Shown: in pieces, positions 1 through 12,083 of the stretch
Position numbering within the stretch: position 1 is the first letter of the stretch
Layout: every line of letters begins with the position of its first letter
DNA from: Cutaneotrichosporon cavernicola
Taxonomy: Eukaryota; Basidiomycota; Tremellomycetes; Trichosporonales; Trichosporonaceae
Direction: 5' to 3'
Length of the DNA stretch: 64,000 bases
Assembly (NCBI RefSeq): GCF_030864355.1
Contig: NC_083396.1
Coordinates: 2,790,001 to 2,854,000 of the forward strand
Notes under the pieces: model-generated
What the model was told of the DNA's origin: nothing
Database searches by the model: none
The model's input: the letters and a program-made list of their open reading frames with translations, nothing else
Program-made: the position numbers and the translations under genes

Positions 1-316
1 CTCACCGCTGTGGCGGCTGCCTCGTCTCGGGATAGCGTCCACGTCGCCGCATACACTGCATACGTGAAGGGTATTGTTGTCATTGGGAATTGTGAGTCGC
101 TGGGTTGTGGACAATACTGATTCGAGTGATTTCGCGTGCGAGCCAGCAAGACACCGACAAGTTCCTGAACAGCATCAACACACTGGTGGGTCAAGCCGCG
201 GCCATCCTCCTCAGTGTGCTTGGAGGCCACTCAATTGAGCTCTCCCGTGGGGTCGCCACCGGGAGCGAGTGGTTCCTCGTCCAGGTCCTGTCAGCGTATG
301 GGCAATGGATCAAAAA
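1..316 (+). other. Possible upstream coding exons of the large gene at 340-5313
   Basis: An open stretch runs from base 1 to 91 and ends at a GTGAGT donor (92). A second open stretch, about 151-316, ends at another GTGAGT donor (317) with a branch-like CTGAC before a run of AG acceptors. Joining 1-91 to 151-316 and then to 375 (acceptor AG at 373-374) keeps one frame into the long downstream reading frame; the better-looking acceptor at 369-370 does not. The second piece encodes a hydrophobic stretch (AAAILLSVLGG). Either these are 5' exons of a gene whose start lies outside the window, or the long gene starts at its own ATG at 340. I cannot decide. Confidence 0.35.
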
Positions 317-339
317 GTGAGTGATGGCAACGTGAGCAC

Positions 340-3300
340 ATGACTGACTTGAGCCTGCCTTCCCGACCAGCGAGCGTGCACGAGAACAAGAGCCGCGCCA
401 CGGTCGATCAGCAGGCGGTGCTCAACACGGAACGGAGGGAGGACGAGGCTCGTATCACTCATGAGCAGCATGCCAAGGAAGAAGAGGTCACACGCGCCCA
501 GCAAGAGGCGGCCACGCAGGCGCTCCTCATTCAGGATGCGGACAACGACGTTGCGCAACAGGAGGCGCTCCTCGCCCATTATAAGACGCAGGCCTCCACT
601 TCACATCTTGGCAGTAACGCGGCAGCCGGGCCCGTCGCGTCGGGCTCTGGAACCCGCTCAATGAGACTTGAGGAGGCGTCCCCAGGCCGCGACGCGGTCG
701 TCGGAACCGGCACCAAGCCCAAGGAGGAAGACGTCGAGAGCTCTGCCAAGCCCAAGGAGGAGAAGGACGACGACAGGCCCGACATCCCTCCAGCCAACGA
801 ACCCCCTCCTGACACCGACAGCGGCAGTGACAGTGATGATGCGCCCGAACCCCCGCCCAACGGCATACCTGCCTTCATCCCCGTCCCAGTGAAACGTCTC
901 CCCCGCCCCAAGCTTCCCCTCCCCATAGGCTCTCGCCCCGCACCTGAGGTCATCGCGCGGTGGCAAATGGAGCACGGCGTGTCCATGGCCGCCCTGCCAG
1001 CCAAGTACCGCAAGGTCATGCAGCGGCGCGTCGTCAACTTTGTACGCCGCGCTGAGGCCCATGCGTACAATGAGTGGGTGGCAAACGGCGCGCGTCTCGA
1101 ACTTGACGAGGCCCGCTGGGCTCTCAAGCCCTTTCGCCTGAAGGACAGCGGCGGCGAGTACGCGCATTGGAACCCTCCATCTGAGACCATCATCGTCAAC
1201 CGTTACGAGGAGCATATCCACATAGGTTTCAGCCAGATGCTCGAGCAGCGCAAGACGGACACGCAGACGTTGACGAAGAATGACAAGATCCAACACAAGG
1301 ACCCCATGTTTGTTCACAAGGCTGTGGCCGAGTCGGCTTCTCCCATGACGGTCGAATTCAAGCCTGTTGCACTATTGAAACCCCCCGAATTCAAGCCTCT
1401 TGCAGAATTGAAACCTCCCGAATTCAATCCTGTTTCCGAGCTCTTAGAGGCTGCCGCGGTGTCTGACGGCGAAATCTCCGTGTCTGAGATGGAGTCAACC
1501 GACGCTGTCCGAGTCGAGACAGCCATGGCCGCCCCAGCCGAGGCTTTCAATGCCGTCGAGAGTTTAAAGGCCAACGATGCGATTACTGTCATCTCAACAG
1601 TTCCCACTCTGCCCGTCCTCTCCACCACGCCACCATACAAGGGCATCGAGCAGATGCGCGACATGACAAGCCACTTCGTGGTGGGCGAGGAAGACATCCC
1701 TTCAGCATCCAGACCGCATAATCCAGCGGAAGAAGCTGTCGAGAGCAACGGGGGCGACGGGGCTGTCGCCACCGTCGAGGGCTACGGGTCCGTCCAGCAC
1801 ACTGAAACTGTCCCCACCGAGACCGTCGAGGCCCCGCTCTTCGAGCCTTGGCGTTATCCAAGGTGTCTCATACCATCCCTCCCATATGTCCCTGTTCTCT
1901 GTGTTGCCCCACCGCCCGAGGACACACCGCACGAGATGAGGCTCGATGACTGGAGCGACGAGGTGCTGGCCGAGCCCGTGATCCTCTCGGAATTCGGATG
2001 GCACGACTTTGAGGGGCCTTGGGGCTGTCAGGTGGCGCAGTCTTTTGAGCAGAGTGCAGAGGGGGTGGAGCAGCAGTTTCGCGACGCGCACGCCCCCCTC
2101 GCTCCTCCGGCCAGCCCCGACAACTTTGACGAGCGCTTCGAGGACCAGGAAGAGTTCGGTGCACCCGAGTATGCGAATACAACGGATGAGGAGCTTCAGG
2201 CCCCACTGAAGGAGGACTGCCATGTCGCCAAGGGCTTCCTCCAGGTGCCGATTGTGAAGTGCCCCCGTGACGTGACCGAGGAAGAGCGGAAGATCATGCG
2301 TGCTGAACAGAGGAAGTGGGACTTGGAAGCTGGGGACGATCTTGTCACCTCAAGCGGCCATGAGGCTGACGAGCTGTTCACTCTCGAGGCAGCCACGCCG
2401 CCACATTCATCTACCCAGAGTGCATGGTCGTCCGACAACTACACATTTTCGCCACCCAAGGAGTTCAAGATAGACTGGGCGGACGTCTTGGACGATGAGA
2501 TGGACGCGCGCAACGCTGCGCGCGCTGCGGCTGCCGCAGCCTCGATGTTCCCCGAGCCGTCGAAGGACTGGGCCGACATGTCCGACGACGAGATGGACAC
2601 CCGGAACGCAATCCGCGCTGAAGAAGTGCGCATCGAGATGGAGGAGGAGGCACGGGTTCAGCGCGAACACGAAGCTGAAGGCGAGCGCCGGCGCCAACAG
2701 GTGATTGAAGACAAGCGCCAGCAACGTAAGGCAGAGCTCCGCGTTCGTGAGCGCGGCTTCGTCCAGGCGCTCTCGGACATCGAGTCCGTTGGGAGCGCCG
2801 ACTCACCCGCCTCAGTGGACAGCACCCCCCGCCGGCCGATGCAGGCCGAACAGGACTCGCCCTCACCCATCCGCTCCATGGTGATGTACTCGCCTGTGCG
2901 CTGCTCGACGCCGCTCTTCGAGGAGACGTCCCTCATCGCCGAACTCTCGCCCACCCCTCCCGACACACCTGAGCACTCCCCACAGGTTGAGCAGACGTCA
3001 CCCTCTCCAATGACTGCTCTTCTCTCGCCGTCGCCGCGCCGCGCTATCGTGGCGAGCTTCATGGAGACATCACCAGGTCTCGCGCTCTCTCCTTCCCCAC
3101 CTGGTTCTCGGGCTCGGTCGGCGTCGCCCGCCTCTCCCACTCGGTCGCGCTCGGAGCGACTGCTCTTCCCGCCTACAATCTCCTCCGCCTCCATTCGTGC
3201 TTCGCCTCCTGGCACCACACCCACCTCTGGGTCCAGCTCGCGTGGGGTCACTCCTCTCACATCTCCACCAACTTCTCTGCCCCTCACGCCATCACCCCGC

Positions 3301-5313
3301 CACCAGACCAAAGGAAGACGGTCAGGGTCCAGCTCGCGTTCCTCCTCTCGCTCTTCATCTTCTTCCTCATCGTCGGCCATCAGCGACTCGTTCTTTCCCA
3401 CCAACCTCCCGCAGTCAACGCCCGTGGCGCGCCGTGACCGCCGCCTCGTCTCTCTCCCGGATATCACCGTTCGCCGCACGCGAGTCCGCCGGCGCCACAG
3501 CGACGGACACGGTCGCCACACTGCCGACTCGGATGCTGACGTTGATTCGGACTCGGACTCGTCCATGGGTTCGGACTCGGGCCGTTCTCCTGCCTCACCC
3601 CGTGCACCCGGCTCACCTGCTCCCACACGGCCTCGTGTCGAGAACCCCCGGCGTAGCGTCAGTATGTGCGCGGCCCCAACCGGCATGATGTCGCCGTCTC
3701 TTTCCAACTCTGGCCCCCTCAGTGAGGGGCGCGAGCCGCGCGGAAGTTCACTCTTCCCTCCTGCCAGTCCGACGCCTCGGCGCGAGGCAGCCTTCCTCAT
3801 CGCCGAGCGGGAGGACTGTGGGATGATGCAGGAGCCAGAGGTGGCACAGGAACGGGTTGCGGCTCAAGAGCGAGAGGCCATCCCAGAGCCACAGGCTGAC
3901 GAAGAACCAGAGGCAGCGGTAGACACAGTTGCCTTCGCGGAGCCACAGGGCGTCTTCGCGGAGCCACAGGTCGTCGAGGAACCGGAGGCATCTCAAGAAC
4001 TGGAGGTCCTCGCGGAGCCGGAGACCCTCGCGGAGCCGGAGACCCTCGCGGAGCCAGAGACCCTCGCGGAGCCGGAGACCCTCGCGGAGCCAGAGACCCT
4101 CGCTGAGCCAGAGACCCTCGCGGAGCCAGAGGTCGTCGCATCAGACGCGACGGAGCCAGTGGTTACCCATGAGCCCAAGGCCGCCGAGGCTCCGGAGGCA
4201 ATTGGCCGAGAGGCGATTGAGCCGAACCCCGCAGAGCCGATGGCCAAGCCCGAGGACCCGGTCGTCGACTCATGGGAGCGCAAGCCCTGGGTTCCTCTCG
4301 AGCTCCGCACCAACCGGCGCTGGACGGACGACGAGGTGAAGCGAGTTAAGAAGCTCCGGGCCAGGTGGCTCAAGAAACGTGGCAAGCGCACCGTTGGCTC
4401 GGACGCGTCGACTTGTGGGAGCGTGCGCTCCATTGCTTCATGGGCAGCCAGTTCGCCGCCCGGCACGCCGCCCGCCAAGCCCAAGGCGCTGGCCGTTATT
4501 CAGGACGAGACGCTCGGGTCGCCCTCTCCGATGCCCGACACAGCCACTCCGACTCCTAAGACCACAGGCTCGCTGTTGGACCAGCTACACGCGATCCGGG
4601 CGCAGCCCTCTCTGCTTGGCCGTTTGTCCCCTTCCGCTCCACCAGAGGACACACCAACGCCGCGCGCTCCGTCACTCCAGAGCCGGCTCGGGCCCACGCC
4701 TAGCCGCGTCCAGAACCTGCGCAACATGTGGGAACAGGGTGGTGCGCAGACTCCGACCCGGACCGAGCCTGAGCCGCTCCCACATGTGCTCGAGTCCAAC
4801 TCCAAGTCTTTCCGCGACCGCGTTCAGGCGTTTACCCCTCCGCCTCCGCCTCCGCCTCCGAGGACACCTACGCCGCCTCCGCCTCCGCCGCCCAAGCCCC
4901 GCAGTAGGCGTGGATACGAGGCGCCGACAAAGGCCAGCGAGAAACGCGAGGACAGTTCCAGCACCCGCCGATCCAGCCACGCGCCGGCACCACTGTCATC
5001 CACAATGGCAGCCGCTCACAGGTCGGTGGACGGCCGCGCGACTCCAGCCAGTCGCCCGTCCAGTGCTGAGGGGAACCGTCCTCCCAGCCGGCCATCCAGC
5101 GCCGCCTCACGCCCCATCCGATCAACTTTGACCATTCGCGGAGCAGCCGCGGCACATGCCCAGGGTACGCTGCCGCCCCAGTCAAGCGCGCGGGACGTGG
5201 GAATGGGAGGGAGAAGTGAGTTGGGGCGTGGTGGTGGTGGTCGCGAACGCGGAGGCACCACTCGTGGCGCTACTCGTGGGACGATTAGACGTGGGCGTGG
5301 AGGGAAGGCGTAG
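340..5313 (+). CDS. Very large disordered Pro/Ser/Glu-rich protein, function unknown
   Basis: An intron-free reading frame of 1,657 codons if read from the ATG at 340; the true start may be spliced further upstream. I do not recognise a domain. The N-terminal 100 residues are acidic/Gln-rich and could be coiled-coil. Residues about 205-310 are the most ordered-looking part (Trp- and Arg-rich). Then follow long Ser/Pro/Arg runs, including an SRSSSRSSSSSSSS-type tract near residue 1010. A six-residue Glu-Pro repeat (LAEPET) is reiterated about seven times near residue 1225-1265. A basic patch with NRRWTDDEVKRVKK lies near residue 1320, poly-Pro tracts near 1500 and an RG-rich tail near the end. 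This could be a scaffold or nucleic-acid-associated protein, but that is inference. Long overlapping frames on the other strand follow from its GC-rich repeats. Confidence 0.75.
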   Translation: MTDLSLPSRPASVHENKSRATVDQQAVLNTERREDEARITHEQHAKEEEVTRAQQEAATQALLIQDADNDVAQQEALLAHYKTQASTSHLGSNAAAGPVASGSGTRSMRLEEASPGRDAVVGTGTKPKEEDVESSAKPKEEKDDDRPDIPPANEPPPDTDSGSDSDDAPEPPPNGIPAFIPVPVKRLPRPKLPLPIGSRPAPEVIARWQMEHGVSMAALPAKYRKVMQRRVVNFVRRAEAHAYNEWVANGARLELDEARWALKPFRLKDSGGEYAHWNPPSETIIVNRYEEHIHIGFSQMLEQRKTDTQTLTKNDKIQHKDPMFVHKAVAESASPMTVEFKPVALLKPPEFKPLAELKPPEFNPVSELLEAAAVSDGEISVSEMESTDAVRVETAMAAPAEAFNAVESLKANDAITVISTVPTLPVLSTTPPYKGIEQMRDMTSHFVVGEEDIPSASRPHNPAEEAVESNGGDGAVATVEGYGSVQHTETVPTETVEAPLFEPWRYPRCLIPSLPYVPVLCVAPPPEDTPHEMRLDDWSDEVLAEPVILSEFGWHDFEGPWGCQVAQSFEQSAEGVEQQFRDAHAPLAPPASPDNFDERFEDQEEFGAPEYANTTDEELQAPLKEDCHVAKGFLQVPIVKCPRDVTEEERKIMRAEQRKWDLEAGDDLVTSSGHEADELFTLEAATPPHSSTQSAWSSDNYTFSPPKEFKIDWADVLDDEMDARNAARAAAAAASMFPEPSKDWADMSDDEMDTRNAIRAEEVRIEMEEEARVQREHEAEGERRRQQVIEDKRQQRKAELRVRERGFVQALSDIESVGSADSPASVDSTPRRPMQAEQDSPSPIRSMVMYSPVRCSTPLFEETSLIAELSPTPPDTPEHSPQVEQTSPSPMTALLSPSPRRAIVASFMETSPGLALSPSPPGSRARSASPASPTRSRSERLLFPPTISSASIRASPPGTTPTSGSSSRGVTPLTSPPTSLPLTPSPRHQTKGRRSGSSSRSSSRSSSSSSSSAISDSFFPTNLPQSTPVARRDRRLVSLPDITVRRTRVRRRHSDGHGRHTADSDADVDSDSDSSMGSDSGRSPASPRAPGSPAPTRPRVENPRRSVSMCAAPTGMMSPSLSNSGPLSEGREPRGSSLFPPASPTPRREAAFLIAEREDCGMMQEPEVAQERVAAQEREAIPEPQADEEPEAAVDTVAFAEPQGVFAEPQVVEEPEASQELEVLAEPETLAEPETLAEPETLAEPETLAEPETLAEPETLAEPEVVASDATEPVVTHEPKAAEAPEAIGREAIEPNPAEPMAKPEDPVVDSWERKPWVPLELRTNRRWTDDEVKRVKKLRARWLKKRGKRTVGSDASTCGSVRSIASWAASSPPGTPPAKPKALAVIQDETLGSPSPMPDTATPTPKTTGSLLDQLHAIRAQPSLLGRLSPSAPPEDTPTPRAPSLQSRLGPTPSRVQNLRNMWEQGGAQTPTRTEPEPLPHVLESNSKSFRDRVQAFTPPPPPPPPRTPTPPPPPPPKPRSRRGYEAPTKASEKREDSSSTRRSSHAPAPLSSTMAAAHRSVDGRATPASRPSSAEGNRPPSRPSSAASRPIRSTLTIRGAAAAHAQGTLPPQSSARDVGMGGRSELGRGGGGRERGGTTRGATRGTIRRGRGGKA
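4010..4132 (+). repeat. 18-bp coding tandem repeat (LAEPET)
   Basis: About seven near-identical 18-bp units of the form ctcgcggagccrgagacc, in frame inside the large disordered gene. Only synonymous changes (gcg/gct, ccg/cca) separate units, so the repeat is young or is being homogenised. Confidence 0.85.
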
Positions 5314-7793
5314 AGTGAGGTGGAGTGACTTGTCAGTGTTGTAAGAGGAGGGAAGGCAGAGTTGTAGGGGGGGCGCAGCTAGCCTCTTAGTATTGTAACA
5401 TGTTTTCTGTGAATCAGTAATCAGAGCAGTATTACTACCTTTGGGTCCGAGGAATGAGATGAGGAATGAAGTCAATTGAAGTGAATATCAAGTCAATTCT
5501 CTACAGGGATTCCTGCCCTGGGATTGTAGGAGGGTGAACAACTGTCAGTTTACCATGCGGGTTCCAGAAGGAAGGTGCCAAGCGTTGAGAATCAGAGCAG
5601 GTCCACTTGGTCAACAATTCGAATCCAGATTAGCAGCAAGGCGAGGGGGCAATCCACACTTTGACGATCAACGAGGCCCACATCACCGCGTGCGCCCATT
5701 AACGACTATCCCATGTCCCATGTCCCACACTCCACATGGCGCATGGCCCATGGGCTCATGCCTGATAATGCGGGCCAGAGATCCAGAGACCGCGATCGAC
5801 GATTAGCAACCCATTCAAGGATCAAAGGCCCCAAAGCCCAAGGGAAGCACACAAAGCTCAGAAGATCGGCGGTTGGCCATGAGGTCAGTCCCCGGCCCGA
5901 AACCTTATCTGCCAAAGTCGTCTCTGCTGCTGCAAATCCTCCTCTGGGCACTTTTATCCTCCGTAACCTTGCGATTCAATGGGCAAAATGTTCTGTATAC
6001 ATGAAGTAAGGCACATTATGACGACAAGATCTACCCCCAATGTCGCGTCACGCGGGATGTCGTATATGCCGTACGCGTCGTGTTGTGTTGGTGTCAATCT
6101 TGTGCCTTTTCTGCATGTGATGGATTTTGGCTTCAGTGCGAGGTTGAACAGTATTGTATAGTACAAAAGCGTGAGATCAGAAGGTCTGTGCGTGCCAAGA
6201 GGGTAAATAACGGTGCCTTTGTGGGATCTGTGCGCTACTTTTAGAACAAGAACGACGTGGATACAGATGAATGCACAATTGCAATTGCACAATCGTTTAC
6301 TGGTTGCACACTCAACCTGTCAAGGCTGCAAATTCACAAACTAAGGTTGTCCAATTGTCCAACTGGCAAAGTCAAAGTCTGCACTACGCCCGACGCGTCG
6401 TGCACGGAACGCTGATCTGCCCACATTGCAGACATCGGCACCATCGGCACCTATGACATGCGCCCATGACATGAACGCTGGTAGCCCGTACGCAAATGAT
6501 GGCACGCCACGTCGGGCGTTGAGTCCAGGAGGCAGGTTCATTAGGGTGCAGGAACACATATCCTATGATCCTATACAACCTTCCCAAGTCCTGCCTGCCA
6601 GTCTTTCACAGGACATGTTGTCAGGGAATGGGCACGCCACAGGAGAGTCACAACTCTCCAGTTCTCCAATTTTGTTGGCTGCATCCAAGGGCAAACCCCT
6701 TACCCCATGCACTTTACTTGATCATCACCTTGAAGCACCAAGCACAAACTGCACCGCGGCGAGATAAAGAAATGCCGCGATCTGGTGGCCGCATCGCCGT
6801 TTCGGCGCCCCTTTGATGCCCAGACCTCATTCCCCACGCTCAGTGCTCAGGTCGCTTCTCAATCAAAGGCAGTTTGTCGGTGCGCCGGCGTTGTCCTCTG
6901 AATGCTCTGCGCAGTTTGTTGACAGCTCCAGTTATCCAAGGCCTGGCCATGTTGGCCACTGGCCGCTGATTGAGGACATGGTCCAGGTTAGAGGCCAAAG
7001 GCCTAGAGGCAGGTGCCAGGGCATCATCTCCCCGCTTTCTGGCACATGAGGAATGGTCGATCAAACCCTTTGTCGAAATCCGACTTGCACGCAGACTTGG
7101 TTGTGTGGATGATTGAAGGGCTGTATGTCTGGGCCCAGCGCGGCCAGGCAACCGCACACCCACACGTCCCCCCTCCCTCCCTCCCTCCCTCCCTCCCTCC
7201 TCGGAACTCTTAACATTCCCAACTCAGCCTTATATAGTTGCTTACTAGGTACGGATATAGGCACTGTCACGACAATGCCATTCAGACATGACAAGTAGTC
7301 TAGTTTGAGTAATGCAGGAGGTTGAAGCGAGACGGCTAGACGCGCCTGAAGGTCGATGGGTCGCGCTTGGACCCTGATATTATTCCTTTTATGGCCCTGT
7401 GGCCGATGGCGGATGGCTCATGGCCCAGGGGCCGGCGGCCAGCGGCCAGCGGTTGACATTTTGGACCCTGAGCTTGAGTGTTGGCGCGGCAAGAATTTGA
7501 GCCCTTGGCCCTCAAGCCTCTTTCTGTCACTGTCCGCACTATAGACGGCTACCTGCAATACCTGCAACACCTGAAAGCAGCTAGGTAGCTAGGTAGGTGG
7601 CAGCAAGGCACAGTAGGTTGGACATGTTCACCATCACCACGTTTACGCTTCCAACCGCCCCACTAGACCCAATAGAGTAGATAGATTCCATCCCATCTCC
7701 CCCTCCTTCCAACTCTAGCTCACTCGTCCGACTCACTTGCTACATCGACACAATCTCTCTCTATTCTCTACTCTCTCCCTCGGTCACTCTCTG

Positions 7794-7829
<36 letters not shown>

Positions 7830-8222
7830 TCTCTCTCCCTTCTTCCTCCTCTCTCTCTCTCTCAAACCTCCTCACGTCTCGACTACCCACTTGACCCTCC
7901 ACATCCGTCTTACTCTTCAAGCAAACTCGGTGCGCGTCGCCATCACGTCCGCACCCAACCACGCTCTCTATAACGCTTGTGCTTGACGCGCATACACCTC
8001 TTCCACGCTTTACGCTTCACGCTCTACGTCCCAACTTGACCTTGACCTCCACCGCGAGAGTCGCCCCATCGCAACTCGTCGACATCTCGACCTCTATAAG
8101 CTACACCTGAAACTTCGAGAGAACACATGTCCATCTCGCAAGATTCTTCCTCCGACTAATCTTTATTCCACACACGCTTTCAACCAACTTCACACACCTT
8201 GCACAAAATTGAGGGCGGCGGT
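5314..8222. other. Long intergenic region, 2.9 kb
   Basis: No convincing gene. It holds scattered low-complexity words (ccatgtcccatgtccca near 5710-5730), a (ccct)n tract at about 7167-7200, a TATATA-like site near 7229, and a long CT-rich tract leading into the chitin synthase. The last 500 bp are probably its promoter and 5' UTR. Confidence 0.6.
7785..7863 (+). repeat. CT microsatellite in the chitin synthase leader
   Basis: Almost pure (CT)n interrupted by a few CCT units, about 360-440 bp upstream of the chitin synthase ATG at 8223. Pyrimidine tracts are common in promoters and leaders of highly expressed fungal genes; whether this one is transcribed is unknown. Confidence 0.8.
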
Positions 8223-11200
8223 ATGAAACGCTACGACGACATGCCGCTGCCGTATTCGCAGGGCGGGCCTATGCCGACGCGTCGGCCAACCATTCGCGTC
8301 ACTGGCGGCAACTCTGCCGGGGCCGGAGGCGGCATGGGCATGGGCATGGGCGGCGGAGGAACGATCGGCCGGGGAACAGGAGGCACCGTCAAGCGCTCCA
8401 AGACACTCACGAGGCCCGAGCGACACGTCGCGCCCGAGCCACTCATCAACCCCACAGGCAAGGAGGAAGCTGCCGCTCATGCGTCCGGCTCCAAGCTCGA
8501 CTGGTGGACTCTGACGTCGTGGGTCGTGACGTTTTGGGCCCCTTCCCCATTGCTCAAGATGGTAGGCATCACGGAAGCAAGCTCGAGGCAAGCATGGCGC
8601 GAGAAGATCACACTATGCTTTATCGCCATTATCATGGGCGGTATGGTCGGTTTTGCGACCATGGGTCTGCAGAGCGCTCTGTGCCCCGGCGGCGGCAACG
8701 GTGCTGGCTACCAATTACTGGGCACTCGTGACTGTGAGTTTACCCGCCTGAGAGAAGATGCGCAGCTCCGAGGAATGTTGGCAGCGATGCCAGCGAAGCA
8801 CCGGCCGATATCCCTGGCCCAGGCCCTGTAGCTTGGTCTTGGCTTACGGTTGTCTGTCACTACGGACGTGACTGACGCAGCTCCCGCGCACGACGCGCTG
8901 ACGCTCAGCAACGCTCTCCATCGGCGGCTGGGCATTCAACATCAACGAATCCAAGCCGTTCGGCAATGTCAACTTCTACGAGCTCTCCAACCAGATGACT
9001 GGACAGGACATCACGCCCTTCTTCACGCGCACTGCCGCCGATTACCCCGATTGCACCGCAACCAATTTCAGGTACGCTGCGCCTGACATCTGCAACGCAA
9101 AGGCCAAGGAGGGAAACGAGTGCATGCTGGAGCAGCTCAGTGCCAACTCGCTGGCCTCGTACGCACTCAAGAACGAGTCACAGTACGAGGGTTACTCGTG
9201 GCTCCAGGTGGTCAACAGTACCAACTACATTGTCATCGACGGCTGGGTGCTCAACATGAACCCGTACATGCGAGCGAACCCGCAGCCGATCTCTGGCGAT
9301 CCCATCGACGCCATCATCCGAAAGGCTATCTCCGTCCAGTCTTCGTCTGGCAAGGACTTGACGAAGCAGTTCTACAACAACCCGGACACCAAGGCTGCCA
9401 TCAAGTGCCTGACGACGCGCTACCTCGCTGGCAAAATCGACAAGACAACCCCAGGATGCTTTGTCGCCGCGCTTTTCCTCTACGCGTCTCTCATTGTCAT
9501 TCTCGCCGTCGTACTGGTCCGCTTCTCCATGGCCATCATCTTCTCCTGGTTCATCTCACACAGGCTCATCGAGAAGAAGACGCTCTCGCGCGGCACCGGA
9601 ATTGCACCGACGGTCATGCCCGAGGGAGCCAACGTCTCTGTGCATAATCAGACGGGCACGGCACCGTGGGCCCAGCCGGGTAGGAAGGGACAGGCTCCAG
9701 TCACGGCGGCGGCTCCGGTCATGAGTCTCGATCGCATTGGCGCAGAGCTGTTCTGCGTGTGCTTGGTGACGTGTTACTCGGAGGGTGAGGAAGGTATCCG
9801 CAACACGCTCGACTCCATCGCAGGGACCAACTACCCCGACCAACGCAAGCTCCTTTGGGTGGTGTGCGACGGCATGATCACCGGTGCTGGTGAGGCCCAG
9901 AGCACGCCAGACATCTGTGTTGGCATGCTCGAGGCGGACCCGAGGTTCGGCAACCCGCAGCCCATGGGGTACATTGCCGTCGGCTCTGGTGCCAAGCGCG
10001 AGAATCGTGCCATGGTCTACGCTGGGCACTATGGTGAGTGTTCCAAGACGGCGGGCGCTAACGTCAGTCACCAAGGATGGCCACCGCGCGCCAACGGTCA
10101 TCGTGGTCAAGTGCGGTGTGCCGTCCGAGGCCAACGACAAGAAGCCTGGAAACCGTGGCAAGCGCGACTCGCAGCTCATTCTGATGAACTTCTTCTCGCG
10201 CGTCACCTACAACGACCGCATGACTCCCCTCGATTACGACCTCTTCCGCAAGGTGCAGACCTTGATGGGTGTCACACCCGACTTCTTCGAAGTGTGTCTC
10301 ATGGTCGACGCCGACACCAAGGTCTACCCCGACTCGCTCGCGTACCTTGTCAACGCGATGGCCAACGACAACATGGTCATGGGTGTGTGTGGCGAGACGC
10401 GCATCGCCAACAAGCGACAGTCATGGGTCACAGCTATCCAGGTCTGGGAATACTACATCTCTCACCACCAGATGAAAGCGTTCGAGTCGGTCTTTGGTGG
10501 TGTCACCTGTCTTCCTGGGTGTTTCTCGATGTACCGCATCAAGGCCCGCAAGGACACAGAAAACGACTGGGTACCGATCCTCGTCAAGCCTGAGATTGTG
10601 CGCGAGTACAGCCAGTCGGACGTTGTCACGCTCCACCAAAAGAACCTGCTTCTCCTGGGTGAGGACCGATTCCTGTCCACCATTCTCCTTCGGACTTTCC
10701 CCAACCGCCGCAACATCTTCCTCCCCCAGGCTCGCTGCCGTACTATTGCACCCGACACATTCAGCGTCCTCCTCTCTCAACGCCGCCGCTGGATCAACTC
10801 GACCATTCACAACCTCATGGAGCTGGTGCTGGTCCGTGACCTCTGTGGCACATTCTGTTTCTCCATGCAGTTTGTCGTCTTCATGGACCTCGTTGGCACA
10901 ATTGTCCTGCCGATTGCCATTTGCCTCACCTTTGCCCTGGTCGTCAACTCGATCCTCAAACCGCCTCAAAAGTTCGAGGAAGCCATTCCTCTCATGCTCC
11001 TTGCGTGCATTCTCGGTCTCCCGGCGTTTCTCATTCTCATCACCACACGCAAGCTCATCTACGTTGCGTGGATGCTCGTCTACCTCTGCGCCTTGCCTGT
11101 TTGGAACTTTATCCTCCCCGTATATTCGTTCTGGCACTTTGACGACTTCTCGTGGGGCGAGACTCGAAAAGTCGAGGGTGAAGTCGTCGACAAAGCCGGT

Positions 11201-11815
11201 CACAGTGACGCGACTGCCGTATTTGACGGCACGACTATTCCTTTACGCCGTTGGGACGACTGGGAACGGAGTCGACTGCGCAAGATCCGCCGTGAGGAGA
11301 AGCGAAGGCGACAGATGGAGCGCATGCACGGGCAGGCGTTCTACGGCGACGACGATAACATGCTGGTGGCGCCCGACCGCGGCTTTGCACGTGACGAGTC
11401 AGATAACCAGTCGATTGTCTCGTCTGAAGAAGACGCGTGGGGTGGTGATGTTGGCGGCTACGACGAGAACCATCCGTCTTTCCCGCCTCCGCCCATGTCG
11501 CTCCCACCAGAGTCGCGGCCGATGCCAGGTCCGTCGATAGGCATGGACCAGATGGCACAGATGCTCGACCAGGGCTTCGAGGAGCCACCGCCGGCAAACT
11601 TGCGACACGACCGCCGCACACCATCGCCGCTGCATCGCCCGCGCGTGTCGCCGCCAGCCGATCAGTACTCGGGGCAGTATGTTGGCGTGGGCCAGGGCCG
11701 CGGACCAACGCATGGCCGCGGGGAGAGTACGAGCATCGAACAGTACGTCAATGGGCATGTGCGACAGCGTTCCGCTGGCGGTCAAAACGGGTATGGACCG
11801 CTGGGACCCGCGTAG
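8223..11815 (+). CDS. Chitin synthase, class IV type (division 2)
   Basis: Exons 8223-8733, 8909-10033, 10068-11815; 1,127 residues. It polymerises N-acetylglucosamine from UDP-GlcNAc into chitin at the plasma membrane. The order fits class IV enzymes: hydrophilic N-terminus, a membrane segment (about residue 135-160), a second near residue 365, a GT2 core beginning around [14 protein letters not shown], the [14 protein letters not shown] acid motif, and the hallmark SQRRRW at about residues 782-787, then a cluster of C-terminal membrane spans and a disordered tail. The 34-nt second intron is required to restore the conserved VYAGHYVTKDGHR-type join; the first intron is long (175 nt). The frame stays open upstream to 8199, but the first ATG is at 8223. 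In tremellomycetes such enzymes feed chitin and chitosan synthesis; which paralogue this is I cannot say. Confidence 0.95.
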
Positions 11816-12083
11816 TATAGCATTATGACTGTGACGACGGACTACAACTGGAGACGCCTGTGGGCGCCATTATGACAGACAGCATTCATACACTCTGCAT
11901 TGTAATAGACTTGCCGCACACGAAGCGGTCCCGTCCTTTGTACATGTTAGTGGGGGCGGTATGCGCATTGCGTGAACCATTCGGATCTGCAGACTACGTC
12001 TCAAGCTATGTACAACATCTACATTTACACTACTGCACGAGGCCGCGCGCCTGTATCGTGGCCGCGAGGCTCTCGACCTGTCA

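Noticed and set aside
2658..3800. 380-codon minus-strand frame inside the large disordered gene
   Set aside because: Arg/Glu/Gly-rich shadow of a Ser/Pro/Arg-rich coding strand; no recognisable feature.
5618..5626. ttcgaatcc word like a tRNA T-loop
   Set aside because: No matching acceptor stem, D-arm or anticodon arm could be folded around it.
7737..7973. 78-codon Leu/Ser-rich frame in the CT-rich tract
   Set aside because: Pure product of the CT microsatellite; upstream of the chitin synthase start and unlike a protein.
10034..10075. 42-nt version of chitin synthase intron 2 ending at the AG at 10075
   Set aside because: It breaks the reading frame; the AG at 10067 keeps it and yields the conserved YVTKDG sequence.
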